DNA of 36,954 nucleotides, taken from CAYHOI01 sp964358175. Its GTDB lineage: Bacteria > Margulisbacteria > Riflemargulisbacteria > GWF2-35-9. The stretch spans positions 1 through 36,954 of the forward strand of contig CAYHOI010000008.1 of the NCBI GenBank assembly GCA_964358175.1, written 5' to 3'. Of this stretch, positions 22,025 through 30,262 are shown one piece after another. Position 1 is the first letter of the stretch, and each line of letters starts with the position of its first letter. The notes under the pieces are model-generated. The model saw only the letters and a list, made by a program, of their open reading frames with translations, ran no database searches and had not been told where the DNA came from. Made by a program: the position numbers and the translations under genes.

Positions 22025-23028
22025 TTACCGGGGGTTGTGGTTTTTTAGGGACAAATATAGCGTCTCAACTACTGAAAAGTGGTGAGAAGGTTATTATTTA
22101 TGATAATCTAATTCGTTTAGGTGCGGATCAGAATCTTTCCTGGTTAAGAGCTTTGGGTGACTTTATTTTTGTTCAAAAAGACATACGTTCTGCCGATGAC
22201 GTTCTGGACGTCGTACGCGCATATCGTCCAAAGACGATATTTCATTTGGCGGGACAGGTGGCCATGACCACTTCTATTCAGAATCCTCGAGTTGACTTCG
22301 ACGTGAACACTCTGGGGACACTGAATGTCCTTGAAGCGGTGCGGTTGACTTCCGCAGAGTCTACGATCGTTTATTCATCGACCAATAAAGTTTATGGTGA
22401 TTTGGAGTGGGTTGTTTATCATGAGCAAGATACACGATATATCGCAGAGGGTTTTCCGTTAGGATTTTCTGAAGCCATTCATCTTGATTTTCATTCTCCG
22501 TATGGTTGTTCAAAGGGGGCAGCGGATCAGTATATGCTCGACTATGCCCGAGTTTTTGGGTTAAAGACTATTGTCTTCCGTCATTCCTCCATGTATGGCG
22601 GTCGGCAGTTTTCTTCTTACGATCAAGGTTGGATTGGCTGGTTTTGTCAGAAGGCTCTTGAGGCGAAGACGGGCGCTCCTCCCTTTACAATCTCCGGAAC
22701 AGGAAAACAAGTTCGGGATGTTCTCCATGCTGACGATATGGTGGCGTTGTATTTATTAGCTGCTCAACAAAGGGATCGGTTAACAGGGCAAGCCTTTAAT
22801 ATCGGCGGTGGGATGGAAAACAGCTTATCCTTATTAGAGTTGTTTTCTGTTTTGGAGGAGAAAGTTGGGACACATCTTCACTATACGAATCTTCCTTTCA
22901 GGGAGAGTGATCAGAAAGTGTTTGTCGCAGATCTTGCCAAAATCCGATCTGCCATAGGGTGGGAACCGAAGGTTGCCCCTTCGCATGGGATAGAGAGGCA
23001 GATAAAGTGGTGTGAGAGCTTGCCCTAA
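22012..23028 (+). CDS. rfbE: CDP-paratose 2-epimerase (CDP-tyvelose epimerase)
   Basis: Converts CDP-paratose to CDP-tyvelose. 338 residues, the length of Salmonella/Yersinia RfbE (Tyv). Very close remembered landmarks: ITGGCGFLGTN, FHLAGQVAMTTSI, IVYSSTNKVYGDLE, LDFHSPYGCSKGAADQY (catalytic Tyr164 and Lys168), HSSMYGGRQF, DQGWIGWFCQKA, GKQVRDVLHADDM and NLPFRESDQKVFVAD. GGGGAGGAAATAG precedes the ATG. It implies that a tyvelose-containing glycan is made. The earlier enzymes of the pathway (glucose-1-phosphate cytidylyltransferase, CDP-glucose 4,6-dehydratase, the 3-dehydrase and its reductase) are not in the window. Confidence 0.93.
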   Translation: MAVLITGGCGFLGTNIASQLLKSGEKVIIYDNLIRLGADQNLSWLRALGDFIFVQKDIRSADDVLDVVRAYRPKTIFHLAGQVAMTTSIQNPRVDFDVNTLGTLNVLEAVRLTSAESTIVYSSTNKVYGDLEWVVYHEQDTRYIAEGFPLGFSEAIHLDFHSPYGCSKGAADQYMLDYARVFGLKTIVFRHSSMYGGRQFSSYDQGWIGWFCQKALEAKTGAPPFTISGTGKQVRDVLHADDMVALYLLAAQQRDRLTGQAFNIGGGMENSLSLLELFSVLEEKVGTHLHYTNLPFRESDQKVFVADLAKIRSAIGWEPKVAPSHGIERQIKWCESLP

Positions 23029-24467
23029 TGGCGACGTTACTTGCTTTCTGCCTTGAGAAAATTGATCCGAATGAAGAGAGCTTGGCTTTCTTTTTTCCTT
23101 TCTTCGAGAGACGGATTTTCGTTGGACCTGCTTTGGTGTCCTATACCTCAGAAACGTTGCGAACCGTGCCCTGCGATTCAGTCGATGCTCAGGAAGTTCT
23201 CGAAAAAGTTGGCGAACCTATTGATATGTTTGTGACGGGACATCCGTGTGTGGTCGGGGTAGATGCCATGGATGCTCTCAAATATTTTATTATCCCTGAT
23301 TCACACTTTCACGCGGATCTCATTAGCAGGGCCATTCCCTATTTGCAGACAGAGTACTATGATGGGGTGCTCGTTACCTCCCGCCCCGAACACTGCCATT
23401 TCTTCCTGGAGAGAGGAATAAAGGTTTGTCATTATCCAGTGATGCCAATAAGTGAAAGTTTGCGGATGAAAATACAAAATATCCCCAAAAAACAAGATAT
23501 TTGTTATATCGGGCATCGGCACGGTCAAATGAATCGCAGGGCCAACCGGATGATTGCCTATATTGAGAAGAAGTTGAGAAGATCGAGCGGTCGATTTACT
23601 TTCATTCAACATTGTTCCTTTGAACCCTATATTCTGCATTTGGCAGAGTCTCGTATAGCGATATGCTGTACCGCCAACAGTCAGTTTACCCCACAGATTT
23701 ATCTGATTATGCAAAGCGGGGCATTATGTCTCATGGATCGTCCTTCGCAATTCTCAAGTATACATCACTACTTTCAGGAAGATGTCCACTATATAGGATG
23801 GGGTGATTTTGAGGAGTTACTCAAAAAAATAGACTATCTTATGGCTTATCCCGATCAGGTGAAGCAGATAGCGCAGTCAGGTCAGAAACAGGCGTTGGAG
23901 TGCTTTAAGGTATTTCATCAGCTTGCTTTTTTTGAACGCATGAAATCTGAGTCTTTCGAAATGATTAAAGGTCGCGCAGAGACGTTTGATAAGAGGGTTC
24001 AGTTGTCCGAAAAAGAACTGGGTATAGATGTAGAGTTGAGGCTTGAAGTCTATCAGATTCTTCAAACGCTACATCGTTATTTTGAGGTGGTACGGGTATT
24101 ATTCGTTCAAATGGATCAGTCTACATTAGTCTTCGACACATTAGATCTTCCGCGACTTAAGTTGGGAACAATCTCATGTTCTGGATTTCCCGATCAGCAA
24201 TCCGAGTCAGTTTTATGGGATGTGCTGATTTGTCAAAAACTAGATAATTCGTCAGAAATTCTGCCTTTCATTGGAACGTTAAGGAAGGGTGGGATTTTGA
24301 TGGTTTTGGATGAAATTTCGAAGCAGGAAGAGAAAGCCTTTCAGCGATATAGGCTTAGACCAATTCGATATGGATTGATAAATCGAATTCTTGATCGAAT
24401 CTGGATGTCTGGAATACCCATCCTACCCAAAACCAAAAAGGTGGTATTGAGGATCCTTGAAGATTAG
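23028..24467 (+). CDS. CgeB-like GT-B glycosyltransferase with Rossmann-like C-terminal extension
   Basis: 479 residues. Residues about 1-310 look like a spore-maturation CgeB/DUF3880-type GT-B protein: DALKYFIIPDSHFHA, LVTSRPEHCHFFLERGI, ICYIGHRHGQMN and a later GALCLMDRPSQFSSIHHYFQEDVHYIGW, the acceptor/donor loop (in this family roughly GxxxLxxxxxxxxxxFxxxxExxxY). From about 380 a second domain (LWDVLICQKLDNSSEILPF, GTLRKGGILMVLDEIS) resembles the end of a methyltransferase or Rossmann fold, without its SAM loop. It starts on the rfbE stop (TAATG). Function: a glycosyltransferase of unknown specificity. Confidence 0.6.
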   Translation: MATLLAFCLEKIDPNEESLAFFFPFFERRIFVGPALVSYTSETLRTVPCDSVDAQEVLEKVGEPIDMFVTGHPCVVGVDAMDALKYFIIPDSHFHADLISRAIPYLQTEYYDGVLVTSRPEHCHFFLERGIKVCHYPVMPISESLRMKIQNIPKKQDICYIGHRHGQMNRRANRMIAYIEKKLRRSSGRFTFIQHCSFEPYILHLAESRIAICCTANSQFTPQIYLIMQSGALCLMDRPSQFSSIHHYFQEDVHYIGWGDFEELLKKIDYLMAYPDQVKQIAQSGQKQALECFKVFHQLAFFERMKSESFEMIKGRAETFDKRVQLSEKELGIDVELRLEVYQILQTLHRYFEVVRVLFVQMDQSTLVFDTLDLPRLKLGTISCSGFPDQQSESVLWDVLICQKLDNSSEILPFIGTLRKGGILMVLDEISKQEEKAFQRYRLRPIRYGLINRILDRIWMSGIPILPKTKKVVLRILED

Positions 24468-24492
24468 CGAGAAGTGAGATATAAATGACGAA

Positions 24493-25476
24493 GTGACCAC
24501 GTCCCCTCTTTTGACCATTGCTATCCCGACGTTTAACAGAGAGGATACCTTGAGACAGCTTCTAAGTACGCTAAAGGTCGAAATTAGTCATCAGCCGAAT
24601 CAAGACATCATCGAAATCCTAGTCGTAGATAATGCTTCGACTAATTATAGCTTTACCGAATTTAGTATTAAATTCAATGCTGAAGGTTTTCAGGTAAAGT
24701 TTCTTCAGAATCAAGAGAATCTTGGAATGGATGGAAATTTTAAATGTTGCGTGAAAAATAGTCGAGGAAAATATATGTGGTTAATTAGTGATGATGATCT
24801 TATTGTCCCCAATGCCATTGACCATGTAATGAATATATTATCTGATCGGGATAATGGCTGTATTATCGTTAATTATGATGTCTACGATAGCCAATTGCAA
24901 ACCCGCCTGATTGACTCGGTTGTGAAAGAAAAGCAAGATAACTGCTCCTCTGTGTTAGCAAGATCAACCCTTATTTCAATTACGATTATGAATCGTGAGT
25001 TATTAATGGCTGAACAATCTCTGTTGCAATATTTTGATCGATACTTAGGTACGTACTATTATTCCTACACTATAGTCATTTTCCTAGCACTAAAATATGG
25101 ATATTATTTTTATGAAAAGTCATTAATTAGATTTCGTTCATCTGCATCATCATCAGTTCCACCAGCCTCCATGATGATGCTAGCACTAGAACCGTATAAG
25201 ATTTTCAGAGATGTTTATGTAAAGCTTTATGAAGAAGGTATGCCACCCGTAAAGTACTTAAAAAAAGACTTTATTAAAAGTAATATCGAACCATGGATTA
25301 AACATGAAAAACGAGTCGGAACATTGAATTGGACGAAGATGTCGGAAGTTATTAAAACCTTTGGAGTCACACCAGCCCTTATTAATATAATTCTTCTGTA
25401 TGTGATGCCAATGTGGTTTTTGTCTGGCATATATTTTCTGCTTAAACGAAAAAGAATACCGATAAACCATGCTTAG
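24493..25476 (+). CDS. GT2 glycosyltransferase, abequosyltransferase (RfbV)-like
   Basis: 327 residues. GT-A fold: LLTIAIPTFNREDTLRQL, ILVVDNAST, NLGMDGNFKCCVKNSRGKYMWLISDDDLI (DXD and the N-x-G-x-D-x-N-F pattern of 3,6-dideoxyhexosyltransferases), and a C-terminal membrane-associated helix (IILLYVMPMWFLSGIYFLL). The paralogue at 26256-27260 shares the same pattern. Neighbouring CDP-tyvelose genes make a tyvelosyl-type transfer plausible; this is inference. The start is a GTG at 24493 after a three-codon mini-ORF; no strong ribosome binding site. Confidence 0.8.
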   Translation: MTTSPLLTIAIPTFNREDTLRQLLSTLKVEISHQPNQDIIEILVVDNASTNYSFTEFSIKFNAEGFQVKFLQNQENLGMDGNFKCCVKNSRGKYMWLISDDDLIVPNAIDHVMNILSDRDNGCIIVNYDVYDSQLQTRLIDSVVKEKQDNCSSVLARSTLISITIMNRELLMAEQSLLQYFDRYLGTYYYSYTIVIFLALKYGYYFYEKSLIRFRSSASSSVPPASMMMLALEPYKIFRDVYVKLYEEGMPPVKYLKKDFIKSNIEPWIKHEKRVGTLNWTKMSEVIKTFGVTPALINIILLYVMPMWFLSGIYFLLKRKRIPINHA

Positions 25477-26254
25477 CTCAACATTAACCGTTGTGATCCT
25501 GACCATGAATGAAGAAAAAAATATCCGACAATGTGTAGAGTCTGTTCGGCCTGTCGCAACCGATATTCTCGTATTCGATTCAGGAAGCCAGGATCGAACG
25601 GTAGCCATCGCGGAATCGTTGCGTTGCCGTGTGGTTCATCAGCCATTTTCAGGATTTGCTTCCCAGCGAAATGCCGCACGTGAACATTGTGAAGGGGATT
25701 GGATCCTGATGATAGACGCGGATGAGAGACTGGATGAAGAGTTGATCCGATCGATTCAGAATTTGCTGAATGATTTGCCGAAGGAAACGGTTTTTAAACT
25801 TGATCGAAAAAATATCATCTGGAATAAGTGGTTAAAATACAGCTGTGGAAAAGACTATCAAATTCGTCTGTTTAAAAACCATACAGGATTTCGTTATTGT
25901 GAGCAGGAAATTCATGAAAAACTCGATGTCATGGGACGGACGGTTGGGGTGTTGAGCGGGTATCTGATTCATCGTGATCAAGGAGGGTTAGTTCATTTTA
26001 TTAATAAATTGAATCATTATACCGATTTAGAGGCTTCTGAAATTCTAAAAGATCCGCCTCGTTTGATTTTTCTAAGAATGTTTGTGGCTCCCTGTGTTAT
26101 TTTTTTTCGTCGATATATTCGTTCATTGGGATTTTTAGATGGCCTAAGAGGATTTTTATTATCTTTGCTGGCATCCTTTTATGGTTTTGTGAAATACTTT
26201 AAAGTGTATGAGTCTATTAAAGGATGGAAAGTTTGCGAAAAGGAGAGTCTTTAA
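25469..26254 (+). CDS. GT2 glycosyltransferase, WaaE/KdtX-like LPS core type
   Basis: 261 residues with the COG0463 WaaE pattern: TVVILTMNEEKNIRQCVESV, ILVFDSGSQDRTV, FSGFASQRNAAREHCEGDWILMIDADERLDEEL, and a C-terminal pair of hydrophobic segments. The F-A-x-Q-R-N-A-A motif and D-A-D-E-R are hallmarks of the WaaE/KdtX family (LPS core beta-glucosyltransferase). It overlaps the previous gene by eight bases. The acceptor could be heptose or a glycan core. Confidence 0.88.
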   Translation: MLSSTLTVVILTMNEEKNIRQCVESVRPVATDILVFDSGSQDRTVAIAESLRCRVVHQPFSGFASQRNAAREHCEGDWILMIDADERLDEELIRSIQNLLNDLPKETVFKLDRKNIIWNKWLKYSCGKDYQIRLFKNHTGFRYCEQEIHEKLDVMGRTVGVLSGYLIHRDQGGLVHFINKLNHYTDLEASEILKDPPRLIFLRMFVAPCVIFFRRYIRSLGFLDGLRGFLLSLLASFYGFVKYFKVYESIKGWKVCEKESL

Positions 26255-26255
26255 C

Positions 26256-27260
26256 ATGACCTTGCTTTCGCTATGTATCCCAACCTATAATCGTTCTCAC
26301 TTCCTTGATGAATGTCTGGCATCTCTTTTTTCGCAAGAGAATGAAATGCTGGCGGATAGTATTGAAATTTGTGTTTCAGATAATCATTCAGAGGATGATA
26401 CCGAACGTGTTGTCGAGAAGTGGAAAAGGAGAGGAACTCTTAAAATCACCTATTATCGTCATGACAAAAACATGGGAGCAGATATTAATTTCCTCAAAGT
26501 GATTGAGATTGCCTCTGGCGAGTACTGTTGGTTTGTGGGAAGCGACGATCATATCGCCCCAGGTGCAGTGCGGAGTTTTTTGGAAGCTGTTGATCATTAT
26601 CATGCTGATATTTATATTGTTAGAAAACAGAATTACGATGTATTGATGAAGTCAAAACGACTCACGCCTGATCCAGTTCAGAACGTTCCAGATTCTCTGA
26701 TAAATATCAATGATCATAACAAAGATTGTTGTGCTGTTCTTTCTGCCTTGGGATACATTGGCGCATTGGCATTTAAGCGAACGATATGGATTGACGCTGT
26801 GTCTGATCAGGAGTATTTGCGTTTTGTCGGGTCGGCCTATGTTCACGTTTACGCGATTCAACGAATGATCAGGCGAGGTTCTACTGTGTTCTGTTTAAAA
26901 GACGTATTCATTCATTGGCGATCCGAGAATGACTCTATTTTACAGGAACAAAAGGCATTTGGTAGGTTCCAGATCGAGATCAATTACTGCTTGATCACAG
27001 AGACTCTCTTTAAGAAAAGAAGCCCCGAGTCTCGGTTTGTTGCAAATTTTATTATTCGAAACAATATGTCTCCTATGTTGTTTGAATTCAAGATGCAAGG
27101 AGCAGTGAGCTTGAAATTCCTGAATCTTGCTTTTAGGCACTTGGGGAGTCGAAAGAATTTCTATATTTGGCTATTGCCAGTTTTTCTAATACCTCAACCA
27201 TTACTGGTATGGATAAAGACGTTGTACAGGTTAACGATTAAACGTTTTGTTAGAGTCTGA
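26256..27260 (+). CDS. GT2 glycosyltransferase, abequosyltransferase-like (second copy)
   Basis: 334 residues from the ATG at 26256, nine bases after AAAAGGAGAG; the frame also has an ATG at 26208, inside the previous gene. Landmarks: LSLCIPTYNRSHFLDECLASL, IEICVSDNHSEDDTE, NMGADINFLKVIEIASGEYCWFVGSDDHI. It belongs to the same family as the protein at 24493-25476 and ends with a hydrophobic, basic tail (VWIKTLYRLTIKRFVRV). Two such enzymes fit a repeat with two different side-branch sugars, though this is not proven. Confidence 0.82.
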   Translation: MTLLSLCIPTYNRSHFLDECLASLFSQENEMLADSIEICVSDNHSEDDTERVVEKWKRRGTLKITYYRHDKNMGADINFLKVIEIASGEYCWFVGSDDHIAPGAVRSFLEAVDHYHADIYIVRKQNYDVLMKSKRLTPDPVQNVPDSLININDHNKDCCAVLSALGYIGALAFKRTIWIDAVSDQEYLRFVGSAYVHVYAIQRMIRRGSTVFCLKDVFIHWRSENDSILQEQKAFGRFQIEINYCLITETLFKKRSPESRFVANFIIRNNMSPMLFEFKMQGAVSLKFLNLAFRHLGSRKNFYIWLLPVFLIPQPLLVWIKTLYRLTIKRFVRV

Positions 27261-27289
27261 GGGGGTTTCTAGAATTAGAATTTAATCTC

Positions 27290-27320
27290 TTGCAATGAAA
27301 CTTTGTTTCGGTGATATACT
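27290..27320 (+). promoter_or_regulatory. candidate promoter before the FkbM gene
   Basis: TTGCAA at 27290-27295 and TATACT at 27315-27320 (spacer 19) in a 213-base AT-rich gap. This suggests that the methyltransferase gene is transcribed separately from the glycosyltransferases before it. Confidence 0.4.
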
Positions 27321-27473
27321 TCGTCATAAACAGTTTGTGTGCATGAATGATAAATAATTTATGGAGGGACAGGCATTAACATTTTTGAAAAATTACATGA
27401 AACTCTCCATAAGTGGCTTTATTCTCAAAAAGCAACCTTTGTTTTTGTTAAGCATCTACTGAAAGGATGGGTA

Positions 27474-28301
27474 GTGCCAAGTAGCTCACTCAAATTGAAA
27501 GAAGATTTCGAGAGACGAATATATTCCGAAAACTTCCCCAAACAACTTGAGACATTAATGGCCAATATAAAAGATCAGGAAAGTATCGAAACACTTAATA
27601 AGTTATTGCAACGGTTAAAGTGCTGGATACACTCAAATTTCTTAGAACGAAACGAGGTTTGTAATTCAAGTGATTTTGCCGAATATATAAAAATAAAGAA
27701 AACACTTAGAAAAATTAAAAATGAAAAGAAAGTGCCATTTAAAGAATTATTAGGGGAGGTTTTTCATTACCATAATGGGTTATATTTTCTTCCCGAGAAA
27801 ATTAAGAAAAGGTTAAGTAATTCTATATTTATTGATTGTGGAGCTTCTCGCGGTGACTCTGCTTATGTTTTTTGCCAATATGCTCCGAAATCGGTTTTAT
27901 GTTTTGAAGCAGATACAAACTTGTATAATGAATTGATCGCTGTGATAAAGCACTGCCAATTGAAAGTGGCTATCCCGATCAACCTTTTTGTTTCAAACGT
28001 TATTTCTGATGTTCTCAGGTCAACGACAATTGACAATTATTTGGAAGGCAATGCGGATGTAATCGGTTTAATAAAGATGGATATCGAAGGTGGTGAGCAT
28101 GATGCTATTCAAGGAGCTAAGCTTACGATATTGAAAGAAAAGCCGATTTTACTCATATCAATTTACCATAATGCAAGAGATTTTTTTGAAATTAAAAGTG
28201 AAATAGAAAAAATTAGAAGTGATTATTGTTTTTTAATTAGGCAATTAGCCCCACTACCATTTAATTATCCACTAAGTGAAACTTACTTAATTGCATATTG
28301 A
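27474..28301 (+). CDS. FkbM-family methyltransferase
   Basis: 275 residues from the GTG at 27474 (AAAGGA six bases before). The C-terminal half is a SAM-dependent Methyltransf_21 domain: FIDCGASRGDSAYVF, VLCFEADTNLYNEL, LIKMDIEGGEHDAIQGA and KPILLISIYH. The N-terminal ~125 residues are helical and lysine-rich. The frame continues open upstream to 27354, and a GGAGGG at 27363-27368 lies six bases before an ATT at 27375; starting there would add 33 residues (beginning INIFEKLHE). Such enzymes O-methylate sugars, often capping glycans. By eye it is richer in A and T than its neighbours. Confidence 0.82.
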   Translation: MPSSSLKLKEDFERRIYSENFPKQLETLMANIKDQESIETLNKLLQRLKCWIHSNFLERNEVCNSSDFAEYIKIKKTLRKIKNEKKVPFKELLGEVFHYHNGLYFLPEKIKKRLSNSIFIDCGASRGDSAYVFCQYAPKSVLCFEADTNLYNELIAVIKHCQLKVAIPINLFVSNVISDVLRSTTIDNYLEGNADVIGLIKMDIEGGEHDAIQGAKLTILKEKPILLISIYHNARDFFEIKSEIEKIRSDYCFLIRQLAPLPFNYPLSETYLIAY

Positions 28302-28320
28302 ATAAGGAAGTCGCAAAGTG

Positions 28321-28431
28321 TGTCACACACCCATTGAAAAAATAGTGTATTCGTAACGAGTATGTTATGAAGAAGTACAAAATCCGAAATCCGTTAAAAA
28401 AAGGCGCGGTAGCTCTTTTGGATGGGGTGCT
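28321..28431 (+). repeat. direct repeat copy A (111 bases)
   Basis: Matches 29109-29219 at 104 of 111 positions without gaps, offset 788 bases. It contains an antitoxin-type end (VTHPLKK then TAG), a spacer, and the first 21 codons of a heptosyltransferase-like gene (ATG at 28367). The antitoxin frame can be followed leftward from the TAG to about 28302. Confidence 0.93.
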
Positions 28432-28474
28432 ACAGAAAATTCGCATATCTGACCACAGACCTCAATACACGTAG
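28367..28474 (+). pseudogene. truncated duplicate of the heptosyltransferase start
   Basis: From the ATG at 28367 the codons give MKKYKIRNPLKKGAVALLDG, nearly the same as the beginning of the intact GT9 gene at 29155. After codon 21 the identity stops and an unrelated tail reaches a TAG at 28472-28474, giving 35 residues in total. This is a broken remnant rather than a functional enzyme. Confidence 0.75.
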
Positions 28475-28478
28475 AATA

Positions 28479-28487
28479 TGCTATAAT
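28479..28487 (+). promoter_or_regulatory. extended -10 promoter of the PIN module
   Basis: TGCTATAAT at 28479-28487 is a perfect TATAAT with an upstream TG, as in extended -10 promoters; no good -35 box is present. GGGAG at 28495-28499 and the ATG at 28505 follow closely. Confidence 0.5.
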
Positions 28488-28504
28488 CGGAAAAGGGAGT
28501 GCCG

Positions 28505-28978
28505 ATGAAACCAAGTGTCTATATTGAAACCAGTGTTATTAGCTATTACGTGTCAAAATTGAGCAAAGATCTGATTACGGCGGGACACCAGATCATCACG
28601 CTTGATTGGTGGGAAAAGGCACAGCCTAAACATGAATGCTACATTTCACCTTATGTGATGCAAGAGATTAGCAAAGGAAATCCAGAAATGGTCACTAGGA
28701 GAATAAAAGCCGTAGAGTCCTTCCAATCTCTTGCGTTGAATAAGGAAGTTGATGCCTTGGCAAAAGTCTATTTGAAAGTTGTTCAGCCACCAGAACATGC
28801 TATAACAGACGCCTATCACCTGGCCATTGCTGCATTTTATGGTATCGACTATTTAATCTCTTGGAATTGCACTCACATTGCAAATGGTCATATTATCAAG
28901 CAACTCCAGAAGATTAATGTCTCATCAAACATCCAAACCCCGGTCATTTGTACGCCGGAAGAATTAATGGAGGGATAA
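28505..28978 (+). CDS. PIN-domain toxin (VapC-like)
   Basis: 157 residues. PIN-family ribonucleases cleave RNA in a Mg2+-dependent way. Seen: KPSVYIETSVISYYVS at the N-terminus, acidic residues in PYVMQEISKGNPEM, and HAITDAYHLAIAAFYGIDYLISWNCTHIANG, the conserved D-A-x-H-x-A and W-N-x-x-H-I-A-N block of this subfamily. The start at ATG 28505 is supported by GGGAG five bases upstream; a GTG at 28499 is less likely. It is followed by a small antitoxin-like gene and is bounded by the 111-base repeats. The first acidic residue is Glu (Y-I-E-T-S) as in this branch. Confidence 0.85.
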   Translation: MKPSVYIETSVISYYVSKLSKDLITAGHQIITLDWWEKAQPKHECYISPYVMQEISKGNPEMVTRRIKAVESFQSLALNKEVDALAKVYLKVVQPPEHAITDAYHLAIAAFYGIDYLISWNCTHIANGHIIKQLQKINVSSNIQTPVICTPEELMEG

Positions 28979-28980
28979 TC

Positions 28981-29133
28981 ATGTATAAAGATCCTATTGT
29001 GGCCGAAGTTCGAAAAGTCAGAAAGAAAATTGAATCTCAGTTTGGCAATGATCTGAATAAGTTTTATGAATATATGATGGAGTATCAGAAAACAATCTCC
29101 AACAAGGTTGTTACACACCCATTGAAAAAATAG
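28981..29133 (+). CDS. small antitoxin of the PIN module
   Basis: 50 residues (MYKDPIVAEVRKVRKKIE ... HPLKK) with GGAGGG six bases before the ATG. The M-x-D-P-I-V-x-E-V-R-K-x-R pattern is one I associate with small proteins encoded directly downstream of this kind of PIN toxin. The order (toxin first) is the reverse of most VapBC pairs. Its last codons lie in repeat copy B. Confidence 0.7.
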   Translation: MYKDPIVAEVRKVRKKIESQFGNDLNKFYEYMMEYQKTISNKVVTHPLKK

Positions 29134-29219
29134 TGTATTCGTAACGAGTATATTATGAAGAAGTACAAAATCCAAGATCCGTTAAAAAAAGGCGCGATAA
29201 CTCTTCTGGATGGGGTGCT
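29109..29219 (+). repeat. direct repeat copy B (111 bases)
   Basis: Partner of 28321-28431 with seven mismatches. It spans the end of the antitoxin gene (VVTHPLKK, TAG at 29131-29133) and the first 21 codons of the intact GT9 gene (ATG at 29155). The repeat ends inside both reading frames, so copying was of a segment, not of a discrete mobile element. Confidence 0.93.
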
Positions 29220-30147
29220 CAGTATCCTCTTTCGAAGAACACATCCATTCCCGAAAGTTATTCGTCGCATTCTAATCCTTCGACTCGATAATCTTGGGGA
29301 CATTCTGCTCACCCGCCCGCTATTGTTTTCGCTGAGGCAGGCGTACCCTGAGGCACAGATTGACGTGTTGATGAAAACACCGGCCTGCAATGTCCTGAGA
29401 TTCGATGCCTTTGTGGATAAGGTGCTATTTGATTCAAAGAAGGAAAGGCGTGCCTTGAAACAGTATGATCTGGTAATCGAACCCAAGGGACGATTGGATT
29501 ATGCGCTACTTGTTCACCAACTAAAGCCACAGTACTCGATTGGGTTTGGTGACGCTGGGGGCGGAGCGTTTTTTGATGTATGTTTATTTCAAGGCGACCA
29601 AAACTCCATGACGAAAAATAGAGCCATATGTGAAACATTACGGATTAAATACCTTGTAGAAATTCCGGTTCTCAATGTCCCTGCAGACTTAAAGGCATCC
29701 CATATGAAATATTCTGAATTTGTCCTCATCAGTCCATTCTCCTCGCGAGCTGAAAAGGATTGGGGGATTTCTCGCTTTAGGGAACTCGCATCAGAACTTC
29801 AAAAGCTGGGTAAATCCTTTCTTTTTTGCGGGGAGAAAAGTCGGGAAAAAGAGCTTGAACTTTTGGTGGATACCAAATGGGAGGTAAAACTGTTCCAGCC
29901 AGATCAACTTGGTTCATGGATGGCATTGGTTTCTTCGGTAAAGCTGGTTATCGCGCCAGACTCTGCGGTGATTCATGTTGCGGTGGCGGCAAGGGTGCCG
30001 TCAATCGCATTGTACAGCCTAGAGGATCCCGCCATCTGGCACCCTTACGATGCGAACCGACATCGTGTTCTTCGAGCGAAAGAGGGCAGGATGAGTGCGA
30101 TCACTACCGCACAGGTGTTAGAATGCGTGGACGGGGTCACGACCTAA
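29155..30147 (+). CDS. GT9 heptosyltransferase-family protein
   Basis: 330 residues. ADP-heptose:LPS heptosyltransferases add heptose to the LPS core. Seen: RRILILRLDNLGDILLTRPLLFSLRQAYPEAQIDVL (the GT9 start), ISPFSSRAEKDWGISRFREL and VKLVIAPDSAVIHVAVAARVPSIALYS (family motif D-S-x-x-x-H-x-A with P-D/N). It has a ~30-residue N-terminal lead rich in Lys that is also present in the truncated copy at 28367. The intact copy follows the PIN module at the second repeat. Whether it transfers heptose or another sugar is not known. Confidence 0.87.
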   Translation: MKKYKIQDPLKKGAITLLDGVLSILFRRTHPFPKVIRRILILRLDNLGDILLTRPLLFSLRQAYPEAQIDVLMKTPACNVLRFDAFVDKVLFDSKKERRALKQYDLVIEPKGRLDYALLVHQLKPQYSIGFGDAGGGAFFDVCLFQGDQNSMTKNRAICETLRIKYLVEIPVLNVPADLKASHMKYSEFVLISPFSSRAEKDWGISRFRELASELQKLGKSFLFCGEKSREKELELLVDTKWEVKLFQPDQLGSWMALVSSVKLVIAPDSAVIHVAVAARVPSIALYSLEDPAIWHPYDANRHRVLRAKEGRMSAITTAQVLECVDGVTT

Positions 30148-30162
30148 AACAGGCTAATAAAT

Positions 30163-30231
30163 ATACTAAGACTTAATTGATTTTCGGATCAATTTTCCTT
30201 GTAGTGAGCCTGTCGAACTAGTCTTAGTTAT
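30163..30231 (+). repeat. inverted repeat after the GT9 gene
   Basis: ACTAAGACT at 30165-30173 and AGTCTTAGT at 30220-30228 are perfect arms (outer TATA also matches with one bulge). Inside, AATTGAT (30175-30181) pairs with ATCAATT (30188-30194), followed by two T, so it may act as a weak terminator. Confidence 0.6.
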
Positions 30232-30257
30232 ACTGAGCGGTCACTGAGCTTGTCGAA
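30205..30257 (+). repeat. two copies of a TGAGC(C/T)TGTCGAA motif
   Basis: TGAGCCTGTCGAA at 30205-30217 and TGAGCTTGTCGAA at 30245-30257. The second is flanked by CAC and GTG, making an imperfect palindrome. I associate this motif with common dispersed intergenic repeats in many bacteria; a genome-wide count was not possible. Confidence 0.5.
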
Positions 30258-30262
30258 GTGCT

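Noticed and set aside
28321..29219. insertion sequence around the PIN module
   Set aside because: No transposase and no terminal inverted repeats; the direct repeats are 111 bases of gene sequence, far longer than a target-site duplication.
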